Positions 1 to 11,486 of a stretch of DNA of 64,000 nt are shown in pieces (the first letter of the stretch is position 1; each line of letters begins with the position of its first letter). Both the position numbers and the translations under genes were made by a program. The notes below the pieces were generated by a model. The model was given only the letters and a program-made list of their open reading frames with translations. It made no database searches and had not been told where the DNA came from. Source of the stretch: Himantopus leucocephalus (lineage: Eukaryota; Chordata; Aves; Charadriiformes; Recurvirostridae); the NCBI GenBank assembly GCA_003993805.1, contig RSEF01000003.1, positions 44,072,012-44,136,011 of the forward strand. The letters are read 5' to 3'.

Positions 1-594
1 TTTGTTCAAGCCATTTTTTTAAAAAAAATCCTTTTTTAACAATTAGTGCTCAGAACATCGGCTTCATTTTGCCCCCATGGAAGTGAATCTCACAGTTAAG
101 TTACCTCCATCTATTTTTTATGTTGCAAGTAACCATAGTTTGCAGCCCCATGTTCATTTTCTTTGTACTCTTTCCCAAGGCAAGAAGCCTAGTCTATTTA
201 ATCTCTTTTCATATAGATTCTGTTTCATATCTGATCATACTTTTTGCCCTTTCTCTATATCTTTGCAATTTCTATTACATCTTTTTTGAGATGGAAGAAT
301 CAGAACTTCAAGAAATATTCAAGACATAGGAGCAGCAGAAATTTAAGCCATGGCATGATGATATTTTCTAGTTTCTTTAGTTATTATTTTCCTAGTACCT
401 CAATATATATTTTTTTTTATTTTGTCTCTGCACTGACTCCAAAGTGTCTTTCCTGTGTCTTAATGCTTAAAGTACCGATCATCACTGCACACAAGAAATT
501 GTAAGTCTTTTTCACCCCATTTGCATTACTTTGCAATGATTTGCCTCTACCTTTCTACCAGAAGTTTTTGCAATCAGTGTTAGATCTGAATAAA
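1..594. other. Unassigned AT-rich sequence
   Basis: No gene or repeat recognised. Short open frames here are T-rich and hydrophobic by composition, and lack any recognisable domain. The stretch runs directly into the truncated 5' end of a CR1 element. Confidence 0.6.
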
Positions 595-1814
595 TGTGGT
601 GGCCTTCTATGACAACATTAACAGCGTTTGTGGATAAGGGAAGAACAACTGACATCACCTAACTGGACTTGTGCAAAGTGTTTGACACTGACCTGCATAA
701 CATTCTGGTCTCTAAATTGGAGAGGCATGGATTTGACAGATGGACCACTCGGTGGATAAGGAATTGGCTGGATGGTCACACTCAAAGAGTTGCAACTAAC
801 AGCTCAAAGTCCAAGTGGCAATCATTGACAAGTGGTGTTCCTCAGGGGTGGATACTGGGACCGGTGTTGTTTAACATCCTTGTCAGCGACATGGAGAGTG
901 GGATTGAGTGCACCATCAGCAAGTTTGCCAACAACACCAACCTGTGTGGTGCAGTCAATATGCTGGAGGGAAGGGATGCCATCCAGAGGGACCTTGACAG
1001 GCTGGAGGGGCGGGCCTGTGCAAACCTCATGAAGTTCAACAAGGCAAAGTGCAAGGTCCTGCGTGTGGGTCAGGGCAATCCCAAGCACAAATCCAGGCTG
1101 GGCGGAGAATAGATTGAGGGCAGCCTTGAGTAGAAGGATTTGGGGGTGTTGGTGGATGAGAAGCTCAACATGAGTCAGCAATGTGCGTTGGCAGCCCAGA
1201 AAGCCACCCACATCCTGGCTGCATCAAAAGAAGCATGGACAGCATGTCAAGAGAGGGGATTCTGCCCCTCTACTCAGCTCTAGTGAGACCCCACCTGGAG
1301 TACTGCGTCCAGCTCTGAAGTCCCCAACATAAGAAGGACATGGGCCTGTTGGACTGGGTCCAGAGGCAGGCCACGAAGATGATCAGAGGGCTGGAGCACC
1401 TATCCCATGAAGACAGGCTGGGAGAGTTGGGGTTGTTCAGCCTGGAGAAGATAAGACTCCGGGGAGACCTTATTGCAGCCTTCCAGTATCTGAAGGGCAC
1501 TTACAAGTAAGTTGGAGAGGGACTTTCTACAGGGGCATGTAATAATAGGACAAGGGGCAACAATTTTGAACTGGAAAAGGGTAGATTTGGAATAGATATT
1601 AGGAAAAAATTTTTCACTCTGAGGGTGGTGAGACAGTGGCCCAGGTTGCCCAGGGAAGCTGTGGCTACCCCATCCCTGGAGGTGTTCAAGGCCAGGTTGG
1701 ACGGGGCTTAGAGCAACCTGGGCTGGTGGGAGGTGGCCCTGCCCATGGCAGGGGGGTTGGAACTCGATGATCTTTAAGGTTCCTTTCAACTCTAACCGTT
1801 CTATGATTCTATGA
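595..1814 (+). mobile_element. CR1 LINE, 5'-truncated (RT to 3' end)
   Basis: A copy of the CR1 non-LTR retrotransposon that begins inside the reverse transcriptase and runs to the element's 3' end. The first recognisable bases encode the ...AFYD region just before RT motif A. The end carries the typical GGTTGGAACTCGATGATCTT line and the terminal TTCTATGATTCTATGA. CR1 copies are normally 5'-truncated, so this structure is expected. The 3' untranslated part is nearly complete. A stop replaces a tryptophan codon after RLGGE (about 1110), and later parts of the frame are broken. No target-site duplication is obvious, as usual for CR1. Confidence 0.96.
669..1112 (+). pseudogene. CR1 reverse transcriptase fragment, catalytically dead
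   Basis: A 147-residue open stretch covering RT palm and thumb. Motif A appears as CKVFDTD, with the aspartate kept. It is followed by WIRNWLDG and the SGVPQG box with LGPVLFN. The catalytic pair expected as FADD reads FANN (about 922-933), so both catalytic aspartates are asparagine. Downstream are RDLDRLE, LMKFNKAKCKVL and GQGNPKHK, all typical of the CR1 thumb region. The frame closes at a stop where the family has tryptophan. This is a relic of an enzyme that copies CR1 RNA at a nicked target, and it is not expected to work. Confidence 0.93.
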
Positions 1815-4800
1815 ATATCCTGAAAAAGTTTTCAGCACTGAAAAAATTTGTCATGTCACTATTCACCCGTTTTTTTCAGATCATTTATGAAGATGTTAAA
1901 TAGCATAAAATTCATCATTTTTCTTGGTAACCACCCTGCAGGAGGAAAATCACAGATAAGAAAATGACAAGATCATGAGAATAGAGGGTTAGCCACTTTA
2001 ATTATGTCAACAACAAGAACATACTGGGGAAGTACAGTATATAGAAGCAAGAACTGAAATGAGGTATGGCTTGAAAGCCAGTTCAAAAGTAGTGGAAGTC
2101 AAGTGCAGACCTGGCTGCAAAATGAGGACACCAGGAGCAAAGCATGAATAAGGGACAAGGGGGATAAACAGATGGTTCACTTGAGTTTATAAAGAAATTC
2201 CTCAAAGTACTAGTTCTTTTGAAGGAAAAGGAAGTCCAAATAATCACAGAATTATAAATGAACAATAATTATTACAAGATGAATTCACAAATAAGTACAA
2301 TACAACATCATGTTAAAAGAAAACTGAAATTGTAGAAAACCAGCCAAAGTAAATACAGTGACAGAATAATTTAATGTTCCTCAAAAGCTGATTGCGTGAA
2401 ATGTGTGGAAAAATCATTGTTCACCATAGCGTAACTTTCCCTTTCTATGGCTCCAGGCACTTGTGCTATCTTACACATAGATGAGCAGAGCAGGCCATTA
2501 AAAAGGAAGGAAGGAACTGTGTGTAAACAAGTCTGTGTTAGTTATATCCTGGGTCAGGTGCTCATTTTGATTTACATTATCACTGACATTGGTGTTCAGT
2601 GCTAGGATGCTAGTAATTGTTTGGACATGAGTAAAAAAAAAAACACAAAAAAGCTTTTTAATGTCACTGTGTAAATTCACAGGTACTCTCTGATCCTGAG
2701 CATCTAATGCAATTGTCAGCACTCTGTTCTAGAAAGGGTATGAAAGCAAGAAAAGAATACTTGGAAAAGAGAATAGGAAAGACACAACTGATAGAAAGAA
2801 TGAGAGAGACCAATAAAACCATGAGTGACTTGGAGAAGATAGATACGGAACTAACATTTTATTTCCTTATGATAGTAGAGCTTTGGGATACCATGTGAAA
2901 TTACTTGGCAGTGGGTTTCTAAAGAATAAAAGAAAGGGCCATTCTCCCTGCTCCATGCAGCATTTAATAGATTCACAAGAGTCGGTGACACTTGTACATC
3001 TCATTTGTCAAAAGTATCAGGATAATTTTATAACTGGTTGATCTAACAAAGTCCCAAATGAAGCTCTGAGTCTAGAAGTCCTCAAGCCTGTGGCTGTCAG
3101 ATGCCAGGAAGTGACAAGGGACAGCTCGGCTGTGCTGAGGGAAGGGTCACACTACTGGTGGTCTTGCCCCCCAGCAGTCTGCTGCTAGCCCTGCTCTGCG
3201 ATTTAGGTGAACTTCAGCCTGACCCAACATGCTCGTTCTTGTGCTCTTCATCCCGTTTGCATCCATTCTGGCTCTGCCTTCCATCTGTCCTGAAACAGCC
3301 CATGATCGCTCAAAATTATTGTACTGCGACACAACAAATATGAAGAAGAGTAATCCATCAGAAAACACACTGCCCAGGAATGCTCCTGAATTTTGTCAAG
3401 CATCAGAGAGTCAGAGATTGAGATAAAAGGATCCGGGGAAGCCTCTTTTTTAAGACGTGATGAAACAACACCACATATTTAAGCTTATAACATCAGATAT
3501 TTCACTGCTTAGCTGTACTGCCTCCTCTGTATGAGGCATTTGCAAGGGATTACATTTATGTAATTTTACTTAAAGATGACTTCTTCCTTGGAGGGAGGAA
3601 AGGCATGTATTAGAGCAGAAGATAGCTTCAAGTTATTTTCCATTTATGACATCCTTTTGCAGTTATTCTAAACCTTACCATAGAGCAAACAGAAGCATCT
3701 TAGAAAGAATTTCATGAAGAGAAAAGTTACTAGAAGAAAAAAGTGTAAGAATGCCTGAACAAATAAAAGAAAAAGTCATAACTCATATATCTATTCACAT
3801 TTTAGAAAAGCAGAAGTTATTAATTTCCTTTTTTGCCAGAACTACAGTGCTTGTATTTTGTGGCGTGTTAAACTCTACTTCTCTTCTTGACCGTGCTTGT
3901 CACCTTCTTTTTACTTCTGTGTTTTACCATTGAGTATGATAAAATAGGCCTAAGAAATTAGTGGAAGAAATATCTTTTACTGGGAATGAAGCAGGCATGG
4001 ATCTGAAATGAGAGTTTTGTGCATAAAATGAAGCCTATGACAATCTGGGCTTTCACTATCACAATAGTTATATTTGTTGCAGAATTTTCCGGTATAAGTA
4101 TTGAGAATACCTTCATAAAAGTCAATATTGTGGTGCAATACTAGTTCAAGGTGATACTGAAGCTACTGCAGAATCAATAGAAAAAGGCTTATTCCTTCAA
4201 ACAGGCCTGTCCATCAGGTCGTGGAGATTGGTAATAGTGAAGTGCAGCCCCGCTTTTCAACTGTCAAGCAAGTTTTCTGCAAATGAAATGCCAAGGTTTT
4301 TCTTTCATGTGCATCCGCACAGGGCTCAGCATGGGGAGCTCTACCAGGAAGAAGAACGTGAAGCCACCATCGCCGCTAACGCAGGGGTGAGAGGTCTCTG
4401 GGGGTAGTCCCCCAGGCTGTTGCAGAAGAGTGGGTAAAACTTACATCTGCTTTGCTGTGCACAAACCTACTTCAGGCTTTCAGCAGGAAACTTGTAAACA
4501 TTGTACAACTTGCCGTGAAAACACAAACAGTTTCACCAGATATGGTGACTAATGCCCATATCAAAACAGAACCGTCCCTCCCCTTTAGGTGAAACTAAAC
4601 TCACCTTTGTAAAAGTCATCAAAATTTACTGTGTTTTGGAGGGGTTACAATACCTGAAAAAAACCCCAAGTTTTCTCTAAATTTATCCACACACTTTTTC
4701 AGATGGCTTTTGTGTCTGTGCAGCTTTCAGATATCAAGTAGATATTCAAAGAGGGCCAAGAAGATGCTTCACCTTATCATGCCGCAAAGTGTACACAAAA

Positions 4801-6359
4801 GCAAGCCCACAACTATTCCTGTAATCTGCATGCAGATATCTTTTAAATGTTGCCCTTTAACACTTAAATTTGCTGAGAAAAGGGAAAAAAACAGATCAGA
4901 GTCAGCATTCTGCCGGAGTGTGGAAAGTGCGATGATTAAGAGAGTCAGTCCTGCAAATATGCCTGGGAACTAATGATTTCAGAAATTGTCTTTATTTGGC
5001 CGTTATGCAGCAACACCACCTGAGCAGAACTGGAGGAGGCTGCTGGCCAGGGCTGGATGTATAACCTCCATCACCACAATGATACATCTCTGAGTAGTTG
5101 TGGTCCTCTCCTGGGACAAACATGCTCTAATATTTTATGTATTCCTGGTCAGCAACATAAGAAAACACCCAACTGCAGCCTGCCATTCAAAAAGAATATT
5201 TCTGTAAAGAAAAAGATGTGAAAATGTAGGCATCCAAGTGAAAATTCAATCCTTCACAGTACAGAGCTTCTGCGAAGTCTTTTAAATGACCCTTTTTATC
5301 ATGATGCCATGTCTGTACCTTTCTGAATAGTGAGACCTGGTAAGAAAAACAGATGTATGTATACAAGTGGTTGAGTAATGTATTACTCATGTGCGCTTTG
5401 TTCTTTTTGGCAAACTGACCTTATCAAAGGGAAGAAAGCTACAGGCTGTGACAAGCTGAGCCTTCCTGGAAAGACTGAATTAGCAGTGGGTGAGGTTTCT
5501 CTCTTATCTCATTTTAAATGATGATCAGTGAGAATCATCTTTTTCTCTTTTCTGGAGTGGTGATGCTAAAGTAACGTCGCTTGCTTGCTTTTTCTGTTAT
5601 TCTTACAATTTTCTACTCAGACACTCTGTGTTGTGTGCTTTAAGGAACAAGTCCAGCTTACAATAATGGTAGTAATGGTCACAGTAACAATATAATAGTA
5701 TACTGACCCTCTAATCACTTTTTTGCCAATGCAGAAGTATGTATTGTTTAGATTTTAGAGTGGCATCTGATTTTTAAAGATAGTGCTGCTCACGGTGGAA
5801 GTCGAGAAATGCCAAGGACAGTTTTATTGCTGCACTGAAGTGGAAGTTCATAATGACCATCAGTAGAAGTGTGAGAGGACTCAGATGACTGACACCAGGA
5901 GAAGTCGTGGTCTAGTTTCGATCAGACAAGTCGAAGATGGTTGTCAGACCACCTTGCAGCGGCAGGTGCACAGCTGTAAGGTTGCATCTTCTTTGGCAGC
6001 TGTTGCTCTGCCATTTGCTTCAAGAGGGTCGCTGCAGGTATATGAGACCCGTGAAGAATCAAGGACCAGCACACATCAGAGGTGGTATATGTGACATGTC
6101 TTGAGTCCCTGTGGTGAACTCCCTTCTTCCCCTCAAACTGGAAAAGCAGTGCACTGGGGGAGTCTGCAGGAGGAGACGATCATAGGTTGCTGTTTTACAG
6201 ACATGTTTCTATAGTTCAGAAAAAAAAATTACATTTACGTTAAACATATAGACTTATCAAAAGGTATTGTGCACACCAGGCCTTTCTCAACAGAAATGTT
6301 AGCAGACGCTTAACATTACCTCACTTTGGTTAAAACCTACAGCAGTGACAATGACTTGC
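1815..6359. other. Unassigned intergenic or intronic sequence
   Basis: About 4.5 kb without a recognised gene or repeat. Two patches are visibly richer in GC than their surroundings: roughly 3060-3440 and 5780-6180. The first holds a small secreted-like ORF listed separately. The second has a 69-codon ORF (5885-6094) with no domain I can recognise. The remainder is AT-rich with poly-A runs, for example near 2632-2650. Confidence 0.5.
3229..3426 (+). CDS. Small ORF with signal-peptide-like N-terminus (doubtful)
   Basis: A 65-codon ORF starting MLVLVLFIPFASILALPS. It has a short hydrophobic core, a small-residue stretch that could be a signal peptidase site, and a polar C-terminal half with three cysteines. 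It lies in a GC-richer patch of otherwise AT-rich DNA. I do not recognise the protein, and the start has no convincing promoter. A single short ORF like this can arise by chance, and another frame of the same patch is also open. I list it only because the N-terminus looks like a secretion signal. Confidence 0.12.
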   Translation: MLVLVLFIPFASILALPSICPETAHDRSKLLYCDTTNMKKSNPSENTLPRNAPEFCQASESQRLR

Positions 6360-6907
6360 AGCAGGGAGTTTGATGATGGAGAGCTACAGGCCTGTCAGTC
6401 TGACCTTGGTGATGGGGAAGGTTGTGGAGCAGATCATCTTGAGTGCCATCACACAGTACATACAGGACAACAGGTGATCAGGCCCTGTCAGCATGGATTT
6501 ATGAAAGGCAGGTCCTACTTGACAAACCTGATCTCCTTCTGTGACAAGGTGACCCACTTAGTGGATGAGGGAAAAGCTGTGGATGTTGTTTACCCGGACT
6601 TTAGTAAAGCCTTTGACACCATTTCCCACAGCATTCTCCTGGAGAGACTGGCTGCTTATGGCTTGGATGGACATATGCTTCACTGGGTAAAAAACTGGCT
6701 GGATGGCCGTGCCCAGAGAGTGGTGGTGTATGGAGTTAAATCCAGTTGGCGGCCAGTCACAAGAAGTGTTCCCCAGGGCTCGGTGCTGGGGCTGGTTCTG
6801 TTTAACGTCTTTATCAATGATGTGGATGAGGGGATGGAGTGCACCCTCAGTAAGTTAACAGACAACACCAAGCTGGGTGGGAGTGTTGATCTGCCAGAGG
6901 GTAGGGA
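6360..6907 (+). mobile_element. CR1 LINE fragment (RT fingers/palm), cut by gap
   Basis: RT part of a CR1 element, truncated at the 5' side and interrupted by a 10-N gap. Recognisable blocks in order are: ...[11 protein letters not shown] (6380s), [25 protein letters not shown] (motif A, intact), [34 protein letters not shown] and a degenerate FADD box reading LTDN (about 6855-6866). The frame is open from 6345 into the gap, although the first residues are already frameshifted from the family. The subfamily differs from the 595-1814 copy (KSSWRPVT and GGSVDL wording) and from the piece on the other side of the gap. Confidence 0.93.
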
Positions 6908-6917
6908 NNNNNNNNNN
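6908..6917. other. 10-base assembly gap
   Basis: Ten N's inside CR1 sequence. The piece after the gap restarts at WVKNWL, a point already passed about 230 bases earlier in the piece before it, so this is not a simple gap within one element. Confidence 0.99.
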
Positions 6918-7941
6918 TGGGTGAAGAACTGGCTGAAAGGCAAAGCTCAAAGGGTTCTAGGGAAGAGGGCTATATCTGGCCAGCAACTGGTCACCAGCAG
7001 TGTTCCTCAGGGTTCAATTCTGTTCAATATATTTATCAACGATCTGGATGCAGGGGTGGAAGGTTAGCAAGTTTGCTGATGATATCAAACTGGGAGGTTC
7101 TGTTTACTCTCTTGAGGGACAAGATGCCTTGCAGAGGAATCTAGATAGATTGGAGTGTTGGGCAATGATCAATGGGATGAAATTTAACAAGTCCAAATGC
7201 CAGATTCTGCACCTAGGACACAGTAATGCTGGGCACAAGTATAAATTGGGAAAGGAGTGCCGGGAGAGCAGCCCTGCAGAAAACGTGGTGTTGGTTGACA
7301 GCAGGCTCAATGTGAGCCAGCAGTGTGCCCTGGTAGCCAAGAGGGTAAACCACATCCTGGGATGCATCATACACAGTATAACCAGCTGGTCAAAGGAGGT
7401 GATTACCCTGCTGTATTCAGCATTGGTGTGGCTTCACCTAGAGTACTATGATCACAATTTAAGAAGGATGTGAAAGTCCTTGAATTGCATCCAGAGGATG
7501 GCAACAAAGCTGGTGAAAAGGCTGGAAGGAATGTCCTATGACGAGTGGCTGAGGACTTTGAACTTGTCTAGTTTGGAGAAAAGGAGGCTGAGAGGTGACG
7601 TCATTGGTCCCTACAGCTTCCTGAGGAGGTGAAGTGGAGAGGGAGGTACTGATCTCTTCTCCCTGTGATCCAGTGATGGGATGGATGGGAGTGGTTCAAA
7701 CCTTCACCAGGGGAGGTTCAGACTTGACATTAGGAAGCATTTCTTTATTGAGAGGGTGGTCAAACACTGGAACAGGCTTCCTAGAGAGGTGGTCGATGCC
7801 CCAAGTCTGTCAGTGTTTAAGAGGGATTTGGAGAATGCCCTTAATAACATGCTTTAACTCTTGGTCAACCCTGAATTGGTCAGGCAGTTGGACTAGATGA
7901 CCATTGTAAGTCCCTTCCAACTGAATTNACTCTACTCCTCT
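6918..7941 (+). mobile_element. CR1 LINE of a second subfamily, RT to 3' end
   Basis: A second CR1 piece, from WVKNWLKGKAQRV to the 3' end. It has VPQGSIL with a short deletion of the LGPV part, an intact FADD box (about 7074-7085) and GMKFNKSKCQILHLG. It continues through LNVSQQCALVAKRVNHILGC to the stretch after 7740 that ends in GGACTAGATGACCATTGTAAGTCCCTTCCAACTG. A frameshift separates the PQG block (frame ending at 7067) from the FADD block (frame 7000-7473). The 3' end differs from the TTCTATGA type and looks like an older bird CR1 subfamily. One ambiguous base (N at 7928) lies in the terminal repeat region. Confidence 0.92.
7000..7473 (+). pseudogene. CR1 reverse transcriptase C-terminal fragment
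   Basis: An open frame of 157 codons, whose first part is out of frame with the family until the SKFADDIKLGG block. From there it reads as CR1 RT: the FADD catalytic pair is preserved, then RNLDRLE, MKFNKSKCQILHLGHSN, the VDSRLNVSQQCALVAKR segment and SALVWLHLEYY. It ends at a stop after NLRRM, where intact CR1 proteins continue for more than 100 residues. The upstream PQG motif is in another frame, so no functional polymerase can be made. Confidence 0.88.
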
Positions 7942-9984
7942 ACACTATTCAGAGTGTTAACCACGGTTTTCCTATCAACTACCCCAGACCACATAAATCA
8001 TGCTTTCCTATCTTTCTGCATTTGTACCAATATTAAATAATGTACACATTTATGGTATTAAACAAGGGTTAATGGAACTTGCCAGTTCTGAAAAATATTT
8101 GTAGGTTTTTCTACTACTGTGTTTATAATCAGTTTGTAAAACCAATCCGCATAAAACATTCGTGCTATTTATCATTTTAAAAAGGAAAACAAGAAAGACT
8201 AGATTTTGTGAAGTATTTCTAGAGGTAATCCACATTTTTAGGCACCACTCATCTCAAAAGATGAAGAAGAACGGCTTAATGGTTTACAACCAGATTTAGG
8301 GTTAGTTTTCCTGACTTTCCCATATTTATCCTTAGTGACCTTGAGCAAGTCACTTCTTCTGCATTAATCTGTGTGTCTTCACTGCCCAAGTGTAAAATGT
8401 GAAAAGGAATGAATGGGAATACCAGTATAGAGCAAATATCATAGATGTATATTTAAGTTCAGAAGACATTCTAGTATTATGATGAAAAGGTCATAAATTA
8501 ACATTTTCTGACATTCTCAGCTGCAGCCAGGGCAATCATGTATCATCTTATTTTGGCTTACTTTCAAGGGACTTATTTATGGGTTTACTTCTTCACAGAC
8601 ACCTCTGAAGTTCTCTGTGTATGTAGTTACTGAAATAAATATTTTATGCAGTTAATGGAAGTAGCTGAGTTTTCTCTTACTCAGGGAATAGGGAGAAATT
8701 ATGAAAAATGAAAGCATCTTGTGTGATCTCTCACAGTCAAGCAAGAAAACTTAAACAGCACTACTAAGAAGGCACTTGAAAGTAAGCCATGATCAATAAG
8801 TGATCACAAAGAATTGTGTGGAATAAATGTGAATATTATCTACCCCACAAGAAACTATAATTTCTTCATGAGAAAAAAAAAAGCTACTGTATTGATATTT
8901 TGAAATGAAAATTTTAAAATTAACGTAATCTGGTGATCTTTTTATTGCCACCGTGACCTTTGGACTAGCCAAGTATATCGCACCTGCTTGGTATTATAAC
9001 ACAGTGAACATGTGCTACAGGTTTATATGGTAGGGTTAGACAGAGCAGCAGGAACTAGCTTCTAGTTTGATTTCCATCAATATCCATGTTACATTACCAA
9101 GACATTAGCACAGAAATGTTCTCTAGCAGCATTTAAACATTATTTGTTTTTCTTACAGAGATACAGAGGGTGAAAGACAGAATCCTAGTTTCCCCACTAA
9201 CTCATAAAATTATTTGACTTGATTTTTAGGCACAGATATTATTGTGAGCTGAAAAGACACACTGGAGCTTAAAGAGATTTTGCCCAATTGCTGAAACCCT
9301 AGGGCTTTATCTCTAAAAGAACCATATTTCTAATGGCTTGTCAGAGAAAAAAAAAAGGTTTGCCTCTAAAGCTTATCTAAACGATACAAGCTTTTATCAG
9401 CAAGCTGTTTTGTGGCATTACTGTATTTTCAAGTGCTTTGGTGCAATCATAGAAGCACATTTGGCTGTTACAGCATTTGAAAATCAATAATTACGCACTT
9501 TCCATTTCTATTGTGCACATTGACATTTTCAATACAGCATGTTACACATAGGGGTGTCATGAAGATGCTGGCGTAAGAAAAGCAGACGGAGTTTTAGAGA
9601 AAGTCAGTGTGTCATTTCACAATGCATGGAACAAGGCCAGAATTCTTTTGTTTAATATAAAACCTTGAACCAGTAAGCTAAGAAAGGGAGGAAGTTTGGA
9701 ATGGAAAAAAAAAAGTAACTATTATAAATCTTATTTTATTGTCAATTCCTATAAGTTTTAAACATTTAAACTCCCTTTAAAAATAAATTATCGCAGTTTC
9801 TCTGTACCTTGTTAATGAACTTGTGTATCAGCTACTGGCAACAGAGAAAGATAGCATCACTTCATCCTGTATCCCTTAGTGTATCCTGAGAGATAATGGC
9901 TGGGATTAGGTCAGCATTTGTAGACCCAAAAGAAGGTTAAGAATATAAGAGGCAGGCAAAATACAGATCCTTCACCTTTAGCAT
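7942..9984. other. Unassigned AT-rich sequence
   Basis: No gene or repeat recognised on either strand. There are short A and T runs, for example near 8871-8881 and 9349-9358. ORFs are all short and without domains. Confidence 0.55.
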
Positions 9985-10165
9985 CCCATCTCCAGCAGTG
10001 ATCAAAAGCTGGTGCTCAGGGAGGGCCATAAGAACAGGTAGAGCCTGCTGGCTCATCCCAGCCTCCAACCATTTGCAGCTCAGGGTATTCCTGGGCAAAA
10101 TATGATTCCTATGTAATTAATAATCTTTAATGGTTTCCCTTCATGAACTTGACCAACCTGCACTT
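9985..10165 (-). mobile_element. Very old CR1-superfamily LINE 3' fragment (probable)
   Basis: On the plus strand this reads ...TCTCCAGCAGTGATCAAAAGCTGGTGCTCAGG... CATAAGAACAGG... CCCAGCCTCCAACCATTTGCAGCTCAGGG... and then a CATGAACTTGACCAACCT segment. I recognise this order of words from old CR1-like elements of turtles, crocodilians and birds, written antisense. Divergence is high and the ends are indefinite. It is much older than the other CR1 copies in the window. Confidence 0.5.
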
Positions 10166-11353
10166 GAAGCTAAGCAAATTTTAACTATACACACACTGTC
10201 TTCACAAAGACTTGTACAGCACAGTTACCAATTATGAAAATAATTGCTTCTTTTTGTATGGTCCTAGTTAAATTATAATAAAAATCAAGAGGAGATCACA
10301 CAACCTCTGCAGGAGGCTTAGAAGGAGAATGTAATATATTAGTGGCAGGAGAAATATTGTTGGCTTTAAATACAACTAGAATTCTCTTAGAAGTTTTTGG
10401 TTTATAGGGATGTAAGGTATGAAACAAACATATTGCTGAGCAATTAGAGCAAGTTCACAGAATCTTTGTGAAACGGAATCTGCATATACTCATTAACAAC
10501 TATATATGGCAAACAGCAACCAATGATAATTTGTGTCTGACTTGATGGCTGAAAGTTGCTGTTGTTTTTATAAATGATGAATTTTCTAAAATTCCCAAAA
10601 TGTGCTTTTACAGTTTATCTTAATACAATCATGTTAATTCCTGTGTGGTATTTACATTTTTTACATGGACAACTCATAAACTCAAATTTAAATAAATATG
10701 TGATATATACATTAAGATAAATTTGAGATGCATTTCTATTATGTCATGAGTATAAGAAACACAAAGAGAAAGGGTACTGCTTTAATCTAAATGTATAAGT
10801 GATAATATTCAAGTATTTTAAATAAAATAACTTTTCTTTTTTAAATATTATGATTTTTTTTTTTTTTTAAGAAAGAAAGGTGTAATACGCATGTCACCCT
10901 GGTAGAACTGGGGAACCTGAGAAACAGAGTTATTTGCCCATTGCTCTATAAAAAAAAACAGACAGGAGCAAAACAAGAAACAAACCATTGGCTTCCGTTT
11001 CAGACTCATTTTCTTCCCAGGACTGAATGTGAACCTCTCTCATATGCCATGTACATTCTAAAGTATTTTTTCCCAAAGGTAAACTATGGGACATGTTAAT
11101 TAAAGTCCACTTTTTGCTTTAGAACAGAGTAATTAAGAAAATTGGAAAGGAAGGACAGACAACTGCCAACAAAAATTCTAAGCTGATACACACTGACACT
11201 AGTATATTTTCCTTGGTTCTTATCGAAAAATCTGGAATACATAGAAACAATGTATACAGTATTCCCATATATGTCTGGCATGCACTTCTTCAATCAAATT
11301 GTCCTGTAAGTCTTTATGAAAGAGTGTAAGTTCTCTGTCCCTCTTCTTTACTG
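10166..11353. other. Unassigned AT-rich sequence
   Basis: Nothing recognised. It contains a T run at about 10855-10868 and several poly-A runs. It lies immediately downstream (minus-strand sense) of the exon-like segment at 11354-11486, so it could hold a 3' untranslated region if that exon is real. Confidence 0.45.
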
Positions 11354-11486
11354 TTAGCCTTGTTGCTGCAGGGCTGTTTGATGATCTCCCGTGTCTTCAC
11401 TCTCTGTCTTGGTAGAATCTCCAGCAACATACAAGGAACTTTGTCTGGTCCCAAATCCTGAGTTCGCTTTCTTCTGTCTCTTTACT
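11354..11486 (-). CDS. Candidate terminal coding exon, unknown protein
   Basis: Read on the minus strand, a T-rich stretch followed by ATTTCAG at 11493-11487 forms a credible splice acceptor. After it, one frame stays open for 43 codons and ends at TAA (11356-11354). The peptide starts VKRQKKANSGFGTRQSSLYV and is strongly hydrophilic, with a basic start, an acidic middle (TESEDTGD) and a glutamine-rich end. It resembles the cytoplasmic tail of a membrane protein. The frame extends upstream through the presumed intron, but that part looks non-coding. I do not recognise the gene. It may be a real last exon of a host gene on the minus strand, or a chance frame. Confidence 0.3.

Noticed and set aside
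822..1211. 129-codon antisense ORF in the first CR1
   Set aside because: It is the complement of the RT frame. Similar antisense frames occur at 842-1054, 58904-59122 and 45049-45309 for the same compositional reason.
1800..1830. Similar flanks (ATATCCTGAAAA and TTATCCTCAAAA) after the CR1 ends at 1814 and 56428
   Set aside because: Only about ten bases are alike, and the third copy at 59858 differs. This is too little to claim a shared target preference or a transduced flank.
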